From assembly GCF_913777995.1 (NCBI RefSeq), contig NZ_CAJYVE010000053.1, positions 1 through 64,000 on the forward strand: DNA of 64,000 nucleotides, in the 5' to 3' direction. Position 1 is the stretch's first letter, and each line of letters opens with the position of its first letter. The notes under the pieces were generated by a model, which saw only the letters and a list, made by a program, of their open reading frames with translations, did not search any database and had not been told where the DNA came from. This stretch comes from an uncultured Pseudomonas sp. GTDB lineage: Bacteria; Pseudomonadota; Gammaproteobacteria; Pseudomonadales; Pseudomonadaceae. A program made the translations under genes and the position numbers. This document shows, piece after piece, positions 52,720 to 61,510 of this stretch.

Positions 52720-54261
52720 ATGACCTCCCTTGCCACGCCTGCCCTCGCCGAAGCGACACGGCCCGTTGCCCCCGCCGCCCCGGCGTTCGGTCTTGAGCGG
52801 CTGATCGGCCTGCTGGGTGTGTTGCTCGCGGTGCTGGTGGCGGGCATCAACGAGGGTGTCACGCGGATCGCCATGGCCGATATCCGCGGCGCGATGTTCA
52901 TCGGCGCCGACGAGGCCAGCTGGCTGATCGCCTGGTATTCGGCCAGTTCGGTGGCGGCCATGGCCTTTGCGCCCTGGTTCGCGGTGACGCTTTCGCTGCG
53001 GCGCTTCACCTTGGGCGCGATCAGCGTCTTCGTGGCATTGGCGCTGCTGTGTCCGTTGGCACCGAACCAGGAAAGCCTGCTGGTGCTGCGCGTGCTGCAG
53101 GGCCTGGCGGCCGGCTGCCTGCCGCCGATGCTGATGACCGTGGCACTGCGCTTTCTGCCGCCACCGATCAAGATCTTCGGCCTGGCCGGCTACGCACTGA
53201 CCGCCACCTTCGGCCCGGGCCTGGGGACGCCACTGGCTGCCTTGTGGGTCGAGTATTTCAACTGGCAATGGACGTTCTGGCAGGTCATCCCGCCCTGCCT
53301 GGTGGCGATGCTCGCGATCTCCCATGGCATCGTCCAGGATCCGCCGCGTCTCGAACGCTTGCGCCGTTTCAACTGGCGCGGCCTGCTGCTCGGCCTGCCG
53401 GCGATCGTCATGACCGTGCTGGGGCTGTTGCAGGGCAACCGTCTGGACTGGTTCGAGTCGTCGCTGATCAGCTGGCTGCTCGGCGGCGGCCTAGTGTTGA
53501 TGGGGCTGTTTCTGATCAGCGAATGTTTCGTCGAGGTGCCGTTCTTCAACTTGCGCCTGCTGGCGGGGGGAAACCTCTCGCACGCCTTGCTGACCCTCGC
53601 CGGGGTGCTGGTGGTGCTCAGTGCCGTGGCCTCGATACCGTCAGCCTACCTGGCCCAGGTGCATGGTTACCGGCCCTTGCAGACGGCGCCGCTGACCCTG
53701 CTGGTGGCCTTGCCGCAGTTGCTGGTGCTGCCGCTGGTGGCCGCGTTGTGCAACATCCGCCGGGTGGACTGCCGCTGGGTGCTGTGCCTGGGTCTGTTGC
53801 TGCTGGGGCTGCATTGCGCGCTGGCGATGCAGATGACCTCGGCGTGGATCCGCGACAACTTCTACCTGCTGCAAGTGCTGCAGGTGTTCGGCCAGCCGAT
53901 GGCCGTGCTGCCGTTGCTGATCCAGTCCACCAGCGGTATCGCGCCGCCCGACGGGCCGTTTGCGTCGGCCTGGTTCAATACCGTGCGCGGGCTGTCCACG
54001 GCGCTGGCCACCGGCTTGCTGGAGGTGCTGACCACGCGACGCGAGCATTTCCACTCGACCCACCTGGTCGACCGGCTCGGCAATGCCCCCTGGCTCGCCG
54101 CCGGTGAAAACACCCAGGCCCTGGCGCGGCGCCTGCACGAACAGGCTGTGGTGCTGACCAGTGCCGACCTCTATTACTGCATGGGCTGGCTGGCTGTCGC
54201 CCTGATCCTGCTGATTCCGGTCATGACCCGGCGCGTATATCCGCCGCGGGCATCGAACTGA
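52720..54261 (+). CDS. DHA2-family MFS efflux pump (EmrB-like)
   Basis: A 513-residue, 14-helix proton-driven exporter. The first loop VTRIAMADIRGAMFIGADEASWLIAWYSAS is typical of the EmrB group, and LQGLAAGCLPPMLM is the motif C-like helix. It forms an inner-membrane component of a tripartite system with the two next genes. No regulator gene is adjacent. Substrate unknown. Confidence 0.9.
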   Translation: MTSLATPALAEATRPVAPAAPAFGLERLIGLLGVLLAVLVAGINEGVTRIAMADIRGAMFIGADEASWLIAWYSASSVAAMAFAPWFAVTLSLRRFTLGAISVFVALALLCPLAPNQESLLVLRVLQGLAAGCLPPMLMTVALRFLPPPIKIFGLAGYALTATFGPGLGTPLAALWVEYFNWQWTFWQVIPPCLVAMLAISHGIVQDPPRLERLRRFNWRGLLLGLPAIVMTVLGLLQGNRLDWFESSLISWLLGGGLVLMGLFLISECFVEVPFFNLRLLAGGNLSHALLTLAGVLVVLSAVASIPSAYLAQVHGYRPLQTAPLTLLVALPQLLVLPLVAALCNIRRVDCRWVLCLGLLLLGLHCALAMQMTSAWIRDNFYLLQVLQVFGQPMAVLPLLIQSTSGIAPPDGPFASAWFNTVRGLSTALATGLLEVLTTRREHFHSTHLVDRLGNAPWLAAGENTQALARRLHEQAVVLTSADLYYCMGWLAVALILLIPVMTRRVYPPRASN

Positions 54262-54280
54262 CTTTTTTCGGAGAGACCCC

Positions 54281-55336
54281 ATGAAACTGACGTCCCGGCA
54301 GACCCTGACGGTCTGCGCAGGCGCCATCCTGGTCACTGGCCTTGGCCTGTATGCCCTGGCCGGCCAGGGTGACCGACAAAGCACCAACGATGCATTCATC
54401 GCCGCCGACTACTCGGTGGTGGCCCCCAAGGTGTCCGGTTTCATCAGCCAGGTGCTGGTGGAGGACAACCAGGCGGTCAAGGCCGGACAAGTGCTGGCAC
54501 GCATCGATGACCGTGACCTGCAGGCGGCGCTGGCCGCTGCCGAGGCCGAGCAACAGGCCGCCGTGGCCCGGCGTGATGAAATCCGTGCCTTGCTGGAACG
54601 CCAGGATTCGGTGATCGCCCGTGCCCAGGCGGCGCTCAAGGCCAGCCAGGCGGCCGTGACCTTCGCCGCACAGGAGCGCACGCGCTACGAGCACCTGGCC
54701 GGTGCCGGGGCCGGTACGCTGCAGAACGCCCAGCAGGCGCGCACTCGTATCGAGACCGCCAATGCCCAGCGCACCAGTGCGCAGGCCAGCCTGGAGGCAG
54801 AGCGCAAGCAGGTGGATATTCTCACCGCACAATTGCACAGCGCCGAGGCTGCCTTGCAGCGTGCCGGCGCAGCGCTCGACCAGGCGCGCCTGCAGCTGTC
54901 TTATACGCAGATCGTCGCGCCTGTCGACGGCATGGTTGGCGAGCGTGCGCTGCGTGTCGGCAACTACGTGATGCCCGGCACCCGGCTGTTATCCGTGGTG
55001 CCGCTGCAGCAGGCCTATGTGCTAGCCAACTTCCAGGAAACCCAATTGACCGATGTCAGCGTCGGGCAGCCGGTGGACTTGCGCATCGACACCTACCCCG
55101 GCGCAGTGCTCAAGGCGCATGTCGACAGCATCGCCCCGGCCACCGGCGTGACCTTCGCTGCCGTTCGGCCAGACAACGCCACGGGTAATTTCACCAAGGT
55201 GGTGCAGCGTATTCCGGTGAAGATCGTTCTGGAGCCGGACCAGCCCCTGGCGCGCAAGCTGCGCGTCGGCATGTCGGTCGAGGCAAGCATCGAAACCTCC
55301 GCCGCACCCACTGGCCAGCCGGTGGTGGCGCGATGA
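54281..55336 (+). CDS. HlyD/EmrA-family membrane fusion protein
   Basis: A 351-residue periplasmic adaptor with one N-terminal transmembrane helix (about 8-26), a lipoyl half (VSGFISQVLVEDNQAVKAGQVLARIDD), a long coiled-coil hairpin (about 80-200) and beta-barrel domain. GGAGAG lies eight bases before its start. It links the MFS pump to the outer membrane channel. Confidence 0.93.
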   Translation: MKLTSRQTLTVCAGAILVTGLGLYALAGQGDRQSTNDAFIAADYSVVAPKVSGFISQVLVEDNQAVKAGQVLARIDDRDLQAALAAAEAEQQAAVARRDEIRALLERQDSVIARAQAALKASQAAVTFAAQERTRYEHLAGAGAGTLQNAQQARTRIETANAQRTSAQASLEAERKQVDILTAQLHSAEAALQRAGAALDQARLQLSYTQIVAPVDGMVGERALRVGNYVMPGTRLLSVVPLQQAYVLANFQETQLTDVSVGQPVDLRIDTYPGAVLKAHVDSIAPATGVTFAAVRPDNATGNFTKVVQRIPVKIVLEPDQPLARKLRVGMSVEASIETSAAPTGQPVVAR

Positions 55337-56754
55337 GGCCGCTGGTGAGTATCGGCCTGGCCCTGCTTGTCTGCGCCACGATCACGGGCTGCCAGGTGGG
55401 CGAGGACTTCCAGCGCCCATCGTCCGCATCGTACGTGGAGTGGTTGCCGCAGCAGGGTGAACAGGCGGTGAGCCGTCCGGTGAGCGCGCCGATCGATGCG
55501 CGTTGGTGGGAGGTCTTCCACGACCCGCTGCTGTCTTCGCTGATCGATCGCGCCACGGCGTCCAACCTCGACCTGCGCATGGCCGCCATGCGCTTGGAGC
55601 AGAGCCGCGCGGCGTACCGGGTGACCGCCGGTGAGCGGCTGCCGAAGGTCGACGGCCAATTGGGCTACCAGCGTAAGCGCAACAGCGCCAAGGGCTTGAA
55701 TGACCCCTCCGGCGAGCAGGGGCGGGCGCCGTTCGAACAGTGGGATACCGGCGTGACCGCCAGTTGGGAGCTGGATATGTGGGGGCGTGTGCGGCGCCAG
55801 AACGAGGCCGCTGGCGCCCAGGTAGAAATGGCCGAGCACGACCGCCGCGCCGCGCAACTGGCGCTGCAGGCCGAGGTGGCACGCCAGTACCTGGCCCTGC
55901 GCGGCGTGCAGAACAGCCTGGCAGTGACTCGCGAGAACCTGGAGCTGGCACGCAACAGCCTGAAGTTGTCTCAGGTGCGCCTGCAGGACGGCGTGGCCAC
56001 CGACCTGGACGTCGCCGAAGCGGCTGCGGAAGTTTCCGGCATGGAGTCGCGCCTGCCGGTGCTGGAGCAGCGCCAGGCACAACTGATCAATGCGCTGGGG
56101 TTGCTGTTGGCCCAGGCGCCTCGCGCCTTGCAGAGCGAATTGCAGAAACCGGTACAGATGGCGGCGGTGCCGGTGCAGATTCCCGTGGGCCTGCCGTCAG
56201 AGTTGGCCGAGCGACGCCCGGACATTCGCCGCGCCGAGGCTCGCCTGCATGCCGCCACGGCCAGCGTCGGCGTGGCCAAGGCGGATTTCTATCCGCGCAT
56301 CACCTTGTCCGGCAATGTCGGCTTGCAGGCCTTGCAGCTGTCGGACCTCGGCAGTTGGGGTGCCCGGCAGTTCGCTTTCGGCCCGCAACTCAGCCTGCCG
56401 ATCTTTGAGGGTGGGCGTCTGCGCGGCCAGTTGCAAATGCGTGAAGCCCAGGAGCAGGAGGCGGCACTGGCCTACCAGCAGACGGTGTTGCGCGCCTGGC
56501 AGGAGATCGACGACGGCATGAGCCTGTACAACGCCAGCCAGTTGCAGCAGCGCAAGCTGCAGGAGGCCGTCAATCACAACCAGGCGGCCTTGCAGACGGC
56601 CAGACGGCAGTATGTCGCAGGCGCGGCGGACTTTCTCAATGTGCTGTCGGTGCAGCGTGCGCTGCTCAGTACCCAGCAGCAGTGGGTCGAAAGCTCGACC
56701 ACCCAGGCTCAGGCGCTGGTGGCGCTGTACACGGCGCTGGGCGGTGGCTGGTAG
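55333..56754 (+). CDS. NodT-family outer membrane efflux lipoprotein
   Basis: A 473-residue TolC-like channel with a lipobox (TITG-C20) and two OEP repeats. Typical segments are VDGQLGYQRKRNS, ASWELDMWGRVRRQNEAA and SVGVAKADFYPRITLSG. It overlaps the adaptor gene by ATGA and completes the MFS-HlyD-NodT pump. Confidence 0.93.
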   Translation: MRPLVSIGLALLVCATITGCQVGEDFQRPSSASYVEWLPQQGEQAVSRPVSAPIDARWWEVFHDPLLSSLIDRATASNLDLRMAAMRLEQSRAAYRVTAGERLPKVDGQLGYQRKRNSAKGLNDPSGEQGRAPFEQWDTGVTASWELDMWGRVRRQNEAAGAQVEMAEHDRRAAQLALQAEVARQYLALRGVQNSLAVTRENLELARNSLKLSQVRLQDGVATDLDVAEAAAEVSGMESRLPVLEQRQAQLINALGLLLAQAPRALQSELQKPVQMAAVPVQIPVGLPSELAERRPDIRRAEARLHAATASVGVAKADFYPRITLSGNVGLQALQLSDLGSWGARQFAFGPQLSLPIFEGGRLRGQLQMREAQEQEAALAYQQTVLRAWQEIDDGMSLYNASQLQQRKLQEAVNHNQAALQTARRQYVAGAADFLNVLSVQRALLSTQQQWVESSTTQAQALVALYTALGGGW

Positions 56755-56760
56755 CCTGGC

Positions 56761-58572
56761 TCAGGGCTTGATGGCAGCCTGTTCGTCAAGGCGGTCGGCC
56801 TCGAACAGCTGTTCCAGTTCCTTGCGCGCCTCGAGGGCGGTCTGCAGCACCTTGGCCGCATCGTCGTAGACCTCGTGCTGCGCGGCCAGCACCTCCTCGT
56901 CGTGGCGCTTGAAGCGCTCGATGCGGGCATCGGCCTGGGCCTGCGACAGCCCCAGGCCGAGCAGGGTCTGGCGACCCATCTCCAGGCTGGAGTGGAAGGT
57001 CTCGCGCACGGCGTGGGCGCCGACGTCGATCAGCTTGTGCACGTGCTGGCGGTTGCGCGCCCGGGCGATGATCTTGATGTGGGGGTAGAGCTTGCGCACC
57101 AGTTCGGCGGTCTTGATGTTGGTGTCCGGGTCATCGGTGGCGATGACGAAGAACTCCGCTTCATGAGCCTTGGCCGCACGGAGGATTTCCGGACGCAGCG
57201 GGTCGCCGTAGAACACCGGTACATTGCCGAAGCTGCGGGTGAACTCGATGGTTTCCACCGCCGTGTCGAGCGCTACGAAGGGGATGTGCTGGGCGCGCAG
57301 GATCCGCGCCACGATCTGCCCCATGCGGCCCATGCCGGCGATCACCACACGCGGGCTGTCGGTATGGATGTCGCGGTATTCCTCCGGCACCGGGGTGGCC
57401 TTGGCGCGCGGCTTGAGCCAGCGGGCCAGGACCATGAACAGCAGGGGCGTGATGGCCATCGACAGGGTGATGGTCAGTACCAGAATGTCGTACACCCGGC
57501 TTTCGAACAGGCCCTGGGCACTGCCGAGCTTGAACACTACGAAGGCGAACTCTCCGCCGGCTGCCAGCACCAGGCCCAGTTGCAGGGCGCTGGGGCGTTG
57601 CAGGCCGGCCGCCATACGACCGATGAAGAACAGCAGCGGCAGCTTGATGGCGACCAGCAGCAGGGTCAGGCCCAGTACGATCACCGGTTCGCGCAGCAAC
57701 AGGCTGAGGTTGGCGCCCATGCCCACGCTGATGAAGAACAGGCCCAGCAGCAGGCCCTTGAAGGGCTCGATCTGTGCTTCCAGTTCATGGCGGTATTCGG
57801 AGTCGGCCAGCAGCAGGCCGGCCAGAAAGGCGCCCAGGGCCATCGACACGCCTGCCAGCTCCATCAGCCAGGCGGTGCCGATTACCACCAGCAGGGCCGT
57901 GGCGGTAGACACCTCCTGGATCTTGGTGCGTGCCACGATGCGGAAAACCGGGCGCAGCAGGTAGCGGCCGCCGATCACCACGATGGCGATGCTGCCGACC
58001 ACTTCCACGGCATGGTTGAGGTTCTCCCCAGGGGCCAGGTTCTGGCTGGCACCGGCCAGCACCGGTACCAGGGCAATCAGTGGAATGGCGGCAATGTCCT
58101 GGAACAGCAGGATGGCGAACGCGGTCCGCCCGTGCGGGCTGGCCAGCTCCTTGCGTTCGGCCAGGCTCTGCAGCCCGAAGGCGGTCGATGAAAGGGCCAG
58201 ACCCAGGCCCAGCACGATGGCCGTATTCAATGGCTGGTCGAAGGCCAGCAGGGCGACGCCGCCGATCACCACGCCACACAGCAGCACCTGCAGCATGCCG
58301 ACGCCGAACACCGCCTTGCGCATCACCCAAAGACGTTTAGGCGACAGCTCCAGGCCGATGATGAACAGCAGCAATACCACCCCAAGCTCGGAAATATGAC
58401 TGACACTTTCCGGATTTCCGATCAGCCCCAGCACCGAGGGGCCGATGATGACCCCGGCGAACAGGTAACCGAGCACGGAACCCAGTTGCAGGCGCTTGGC
58501 CAGGGGCACGGTCAGGACGGCGGCTAGAAGAAAGACGACAGCGGCCTGGAGCAGGCTGCCTTCATGGGCCAT
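56761..58572 (-). CDS. CPA2-family monovalent cation:proton antiporter with RCK domain (KefB/KefC-like)
   Basis: A 603-residue protein: a 12-to-13-helix antiporter domain (about 1-385, with LFQDIAAIPLIAL) and a cytosolic RCK/TrkA-N domain (about 400-520, VVIAGMGRMGQIVARIL). It is probably a potassium:proton antiporter. A KefF/KefG ancillary gene is absent, so glutathione-adduct gating is not certain. It converges on the efflux operon with a six-base gap. Confidence 0.9.
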   Translation of the reverse strand: MAHEGSLLQAAVVFLLAAVLTVPLAKRLQLGSVLGYLFAGVIIGPSVLGLIGNPESVSHISELGVVLLLFIIGLELSPKRLWVMRKAVFGVGMLQVLLCGVVIGGVALLAFDQPLNTAIVLGLGLALSSTAFGLQSLAERKELASPHGRTAFAILLFQDIAAIPLIALVPVLAGASQNLAPGENLNHAVEVVGSIAIVVIGGRYLLRPVFRIVARTKIQEVSTATALLVVIGTAWLMELAGVSMALGAFLAGLLLADSEYRHELEAQIEPFKGLLLGLFFISVGMGANLSLLLREPVIVLGLTLLLVAIKLPLLFFIGRMAAGLQRPSALQLGLVLAAGGEFAFVVFKLGSAQGLFESRVYDILVLTITLSMAITPLLFMVLARWLKPRAKATPVPEEYRDIHTDSPRVVIAGMGRMGQIVARILRAQHIPFVALDTAVETIEFTRSFGNVPVFYGDPLRPEILRAAKAHEAEFFVIATDDPDTNIKTAELVRKLYPHIKIIARARNRQHVHKLIDVGAHAVRETFHSSLEMGRQTLLGLGLSQAQADARIERFKRHDEEVLAAQHEVYDDAAKVLQTALEARKELEQLFEADRLDEQAAIKP

Positions 58573-58770
58573 GGTGAAACTCCTTGCTGGGCATCGGGCT
58601 CAGGCCTTGCGCCTGAATGGAGCGCGCATTAAACACAGGCGGCGGGAGCAGGGCAACGCCGTTGGCGTCGCACCGAGCCGGCGAGTCGTGCCGACGGCGA
58701 CCTATCGGCGTAACATAGGCAGGCTTTGGTGTAGCCTTGCGCTGCCTGTATCGAACCGATGGAAATCCTC

Positions 58771-58959
58771 ATGAGCAATAAACAACGTCTGATCTACTCG
58801 ATCCTCATCGCCCTGGGCGTACTGGCCATTATGCTGGGCCTGACCCATCTGCAGACGGCTGGGGTCATTAGCGAGAAAACCTTCCAGTACATCGCCATCG
58901 GCGTGGCCGTGCTGGTGGTGGTCCTCAACGGCATCATGCGCCGCAAGGTCCGGCGCTGA
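58771..58959 (+). CDS. Small two-helix membrane protein of unknown function
   Basis: A 62-residue protein with two hydrophobic helices (about 8-25 and 41-56) and a basic C-terminus RRKVRR. GGAAAT precedes the start. I do not recognise the family. It is divergent from the Kef-type gene and converges on the Fur-like gene. Confidence 0.7.
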   Translation: MSNKQRLIYSILIALGVLAIMLGLTHLQTAGVISEKTFQYIAIGVAVLVVVLNGIMRRKVRR

Positions 58960-58977
58960 GTCAGCCGCAAACCGTGC

Positions 58978-59370
58978 TCAAGGCACTGTCGACCCAGGGT
59001 CGACGTCCAGCCAGTCCAGGGCGCGGGAGTGCAGCGAGTAGGTCTTGTCGTCGCCCAGCACGATCACGCCCTCGTCGCACAGGCGCTTGAGCACTTCACG
59101 CACGCTCAGGAAGGACAGGGGCACGTCCAGGCGTACCAACTGGCTGTGAATGCCGCGCACACCGAGGGCCTGGCCTTGGGTGCTGGCGGCCAGCAGTGTA
59201 TCCAGCACCTTGAGCCGGACCAGGCTGGTGCGCAGCCCGAAGGCCTTGAGCAGCGCCCTGATCTGGTCATTGCTGCCGCGCTCCTGGTCAGGCGCCGCAG
59301 CGGTGTGCCGTGCGGCGTTCGTCGTCTGCCTCAGCATGGCGCGGGTGGTGTTTCCTTGGCGGTTGAGCAT
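58978..59370 (-). CDS. Fur-like winged-helix regulator, probably degenerate
   Basis: A 130-residue protein whose middle and C-terminus (AFGLRTSLVRLKVLDTLLAAS, then GIHSQLVRLDVPLSFLSVREVLKRLCDEGVI) resemble the Fur/Zur winged helix. The metal-binding dimerisation domain is missing and no cysteine or histidine metal cluster is seen. Such proteins are often labelled Fe2+/Zn2+ uptake regulators. Start at 59370 with GGGAG upstream. DNA-binding role is inferred. Confidence 0.6.
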   Translation of the reverse strand: MLNRQGNTTRAMLRQTTNAARHTAAAPDQERGSNDQIRALLKAFGLRTSLVRLKVLDTLLAASTQGQALGVRGIHSQLVRLDVPLSFLSVREVLKRLCDEGVIVLGDDKTYSLHSRALDWLDVDPGSTVP

Positions 59371-59639
59371 GCACAAACTCCCTTTCAGGCGCGTATCTTT
59401 TTCGGTTCACATTCAATAAGACGAATGAGTGCGCGAAAACCACATCGGCGCCAGGCAAAAAATATTCGCCTGAACCCCAATAACCCCCGCTCCTCCCTTG
59501 TGGCGGGGGGCTGTGGCCGTTCATGAAAGATTATTCAGAATGTGTACGAGCGATGATTCGACCCTGCCCCAGAGTGGGTGCGAGCCGAGAACGCACCATT
59601 CGTCGCTCGCTGGCTTGCCGATCAGGGAAAACTCGAATA
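59371..59639. other. Intergenic region upstream of the Fur-like gene and the SOS-box gene
   Basis: I see no gene and no clear RNA. It must hold the promoter of the Fur-like gene (minus) and of the small gene at 59671 (plus). A CCCCGC/GCGGGG pair around 59484-59509 could form a weak hairpin. Confidence 0.4.
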
Positions 59640-59660
59640 CTGTATGTGTATACAGTATTC
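59635..59660. promoter_or_regulatory. LexA-like box upstream of the 71-residue gene
   Basis: GAATACTGTAT-GTGT-ATACAGTATTC is a perfect inverted repeat with 11-base arms. The core CTGTAT-N4-ATACAG (59640-59655) fits the Pseudomonas LexA1 consensus. It ends 16 bases before the start codon, so binding would block transcription or a very short leader. Confidence 0.75.
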
Positions 59661-59670
59661 GAGGGTTTCG

Positions 59671-59886
59671 ATGATGTCTGCCAAGTTCCTTCCCCAGTCT
59701 GTTTCCAGCGAGTCACGGTATAGCAGCCTTTTCGAAGAGATGCAGCGTGAAGACTTCCTGGCGCTTGCAGCGGCCATGCGGCGCTTCAATCTCTTCGAGT
59801 CGCAGCTGGCCATGGCCGATGCGCTGGGTCATCCGGGTGAGTCCCGTCCTTTGCCAGAGTTGGAAGAGGTCCGTCGCATCGCCTGA
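59671..59886 (+). CDS. Small hypothetical protein under a LexA-like operator
   Basis: A 71-residue mostly helical, acidic protein with segments SLFEEMQREDFLALAAAMRRF and LPELEEVRRIA. I do not recognise a family. GAGGG six bases before the double ATG (59671/59674) supports translation. DNA-damage control is inferred from the operator. No partner overlaps it; the ParD-like gene starts 114 bases later. Confidence 0.65.
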   Translation: MMSAKFLPQSVSSESRYSSLFEEMQREDFLALAAAMRRFNLFESQLAMADALGHPGESRPLPELEEVRRIA

Positions 59887-59957
59887 CGGGGCCAGGTAGG
59901 GCCGGGGTGCCGAGCTGGCACCCTGCGTGCTTTGTAATCCTGCTTGTTCGAAAATAT

Positions 59958-59977
59958 ATGAAACGTATATGATTCAT
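59958..59977. promoter_or_regulatory. Palindromic operator upstream of the ParD-like gene
   Basis: ATGAAACGTA-TATGATTCAT pairs in 8 of 10 positions and lies in an AT-rich patch 23 bases before the start of the ParD-like gene. Autorepression is typical of antitoxin-like DNA-binding proteins, so this is a plausible operator. Confidence 0.5.
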
Positions 59978-60000
59978 TTATTTCCCGGCAGGAGCACCCC

Positions 60001-60243
60001 ATGGGTCTCGTCAAGATTTCCGAGCACATGCACGCCAATGTGCGTTGTGCCAGCGCAGCATTCAGCCGTTCGATCAATGCTCAGGCTGAGCACTGGATGC
60101 GGGTCGGCATGCTGGCTGAACTCAATCCGTCCCTTTCCTATAGCGATATCTGTCAGTTGCTGCTCAATGCCGAAGGTAACGGCGGTATGGCGGCGGGCGT
60201 GCAGGTCCTGGATGCGGCTATTGCTGTCAAGGCGGCCTCATGA
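60001..60243 (+). CDS. ParD-like antitoxin-family protein
   Basis: An 80-residue protein matching the ParD_like family (ribbon-helix-helix type): VKISEHMHANVRCASAAFSRSINAQAEHWMRVGMLAE. AGGAG stands ten bases before the start. The downstream partner is not a ParE toxin but a complete methionine aminopeptidase overlapping by four bases. Its function could be autoregulation of this pair; toxicity or antitoxicity is unproven. Confidence 0.75.
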   Translation: MGLVKISEHMHANVRCASAAFSRSINAQAEHWMRVGMLAELNPSLSYSDICQLLLNAEGNGGMAAGVQVLDAAIAVKAAS

Positions 60244-61031
60244 GCCGTGGTATTTCCATCAAGACCGAGCAGGATCTGGCTGCGCTGCGCATCTCCGGTC
60301 GTCTGGCGGCCGATGTGCTGGCGATGATCGCGCCACACGTCAAGGCAGGCGTCAGCACGCAGGCGCTGGACGACATCTGCAATCGCTACATCGTCAATGA
60401 ACTGAAAGTGATCCCAGCCAACGTCGGTTATCACGGCTTCACCAAGACCACCTGCATTTCGCCCAACGCCGTGGTGTGTCATGGCATTCCCTCGGCGACC
60501 GACATACTCAAGGATGGCGATATCGTCAATATCGACGTAGCGGTCATCAAGGATGGCTGGTACGGCGATACCAGCCGCATGTACCTGGTGGGGGAGGTCA
60601 GTCCTCTGGCCAAGCGTTTGGTAGACACCACCTACGAGGCGACCTGTGCCGGTATTCGTGCCGTGCGCCCGGGCGCGACCCTGGGGGATATCGGTCATGC
60701 AATCCAGACGGTGGCGCACCGGGAATGCTTCAGCGTGGTGCGTGAGTACTGTGGTCATGGTATTGGTCGGGTCTATCATGAAGAGCCCCAAGTGCTGCAC
60801 TACGGCTCGCCAGGCAAGGGATTGCGGCTCAAGCCGGGCATGGTGTTCACCATCGAGCCAATGATCAATGCTGGCAAACCCGGTACCCGCACTCTCGATG
60901 ATGGCTGGACCGTGCTGACCCGTGACCTGTCGCTCTCGGCGCAGTGGGAGCACATGGTGGCGGTGACCGAGACCGGCTACGAGCTGCTGACGCCCTGGCC
61001 GGATGGCACTGGCGACTATCCCGCCGTCTGA
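60240..61031 (+). CDS. map: Type I methionine aminopeptidase, accessory copy
   Basis: A 263-residue metallopeptidase that removes initiator methionine. All active-site residues are visible: H81 (CHGIP), D99 (NIDV), D110 (YGDTSR), H173 (CGHGIG), H180, E206 (TIEPM) and E237 (QWEHM), so it should be active. The essential map is normally beside rpsB, so this is probably a second copy. The ATGA overlap with the ParD-like gene implies co-expression. Why an aminopeptidase is paired with a DNA-binding antitoxin-like protein is unknown. Confidence 0.92.
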   Translation: MSRGISIKTEQDLAALRISGRLAADVLAMIAPHVKAGVSTQALDDICNRYIVNELKVIPANVGYHGFTKTTCISPNAVVCHGIPSATDILKDGDIVNIDVAVIKDGWYGDTSRMYLVGEVSPLAKRLVDTTYEATCAGIRAVRPGATLGDIGHAIQTVAHRECFSVVREYCGHGIGRVYHEEPQVLHYGSPGKGLRLKPGMVFTIEPMINAGKPGTRTLDDGWTVLTRDLSLSAQWEHMVAVTETGYELLTPWPDGTGDYPAV

Positions 61032-61104
61032 CCGTCGGGATTCAGCCCAATAGCCTGGGTCTTGCGTCTTGCGACGTTATGGCCCAGCAAGCCTGCGGGG
61101 CAGA

Positions 61105-61356
61105 TCAGTCTTCCGCTGGCAGCGTCCAGAACAGCTGTACGCCACCATCATCTCGCCAGGCCAGGGTCACGTTGTCATTTTCGGCGATTTCTTCCAGCAA
61201 GCGCCCCCAGTCTTCGTCCAGATCGCCCGCCTGGCGCAGCAGCAGGGCGGTGCGTGCTTTCTGCGCAGTCGGAGAGTTGATGATCTTCTGGATGCGCATG
61301 CCGAGACGTTCATACGAGCCGGGCAGGGCGGCGGTCGCTGCGTTCTGTTGTGCCAC
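61105..61356 (-). CDS. DUF1654 family protein under a LexA-like operator
   Basis: An 83-residue protein of the DUF1654 type: SYERLGMRIQKIINSPTAQKAR followed by WGRLLEEIAENDNVTLAWRDDGGVQLFW. The start is GTG at 61356 with AGGAAG seven bases upstream; upstream codons lie inside the operator. Family function is unknown. Converges on map. Confidence 0.75.
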   Translation of the reverse strand: MAQQNAATAALPGSYERLGMRIQKIINSPTAQKARTALLLRQAGDLDEDWGRLLEEIAENDNVTLAWRDDGGVQLFWTLPAED

Positions 61357-61375
61357 GTGAGTGCTTCCTGTTTTG

Positions 61376-61391
61376 CTGTATGCACATACAG
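61376..61391. promoter_or_regulatory. LexA-like box upstream of the DUF1654 gene
   Basis: CTGTAT-GCAC-ATACAG matches the same pattern as the box at 59640. It lies 20 bases before the start codon of the minus-strand gene. Confidence 0.72.
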
Positions 61392-61510
61392 TATTTGAAT
61401 GGTCTGGCTTTGGCAATCCTGATCATGGCTCGGTGGCGGGAGCCTGTTGAACCTCATCAGGCTTTTGGCTTCAAAGGTTCCTGTGATCCGTCAATGTTCC
61501 AGGAGTGCTC

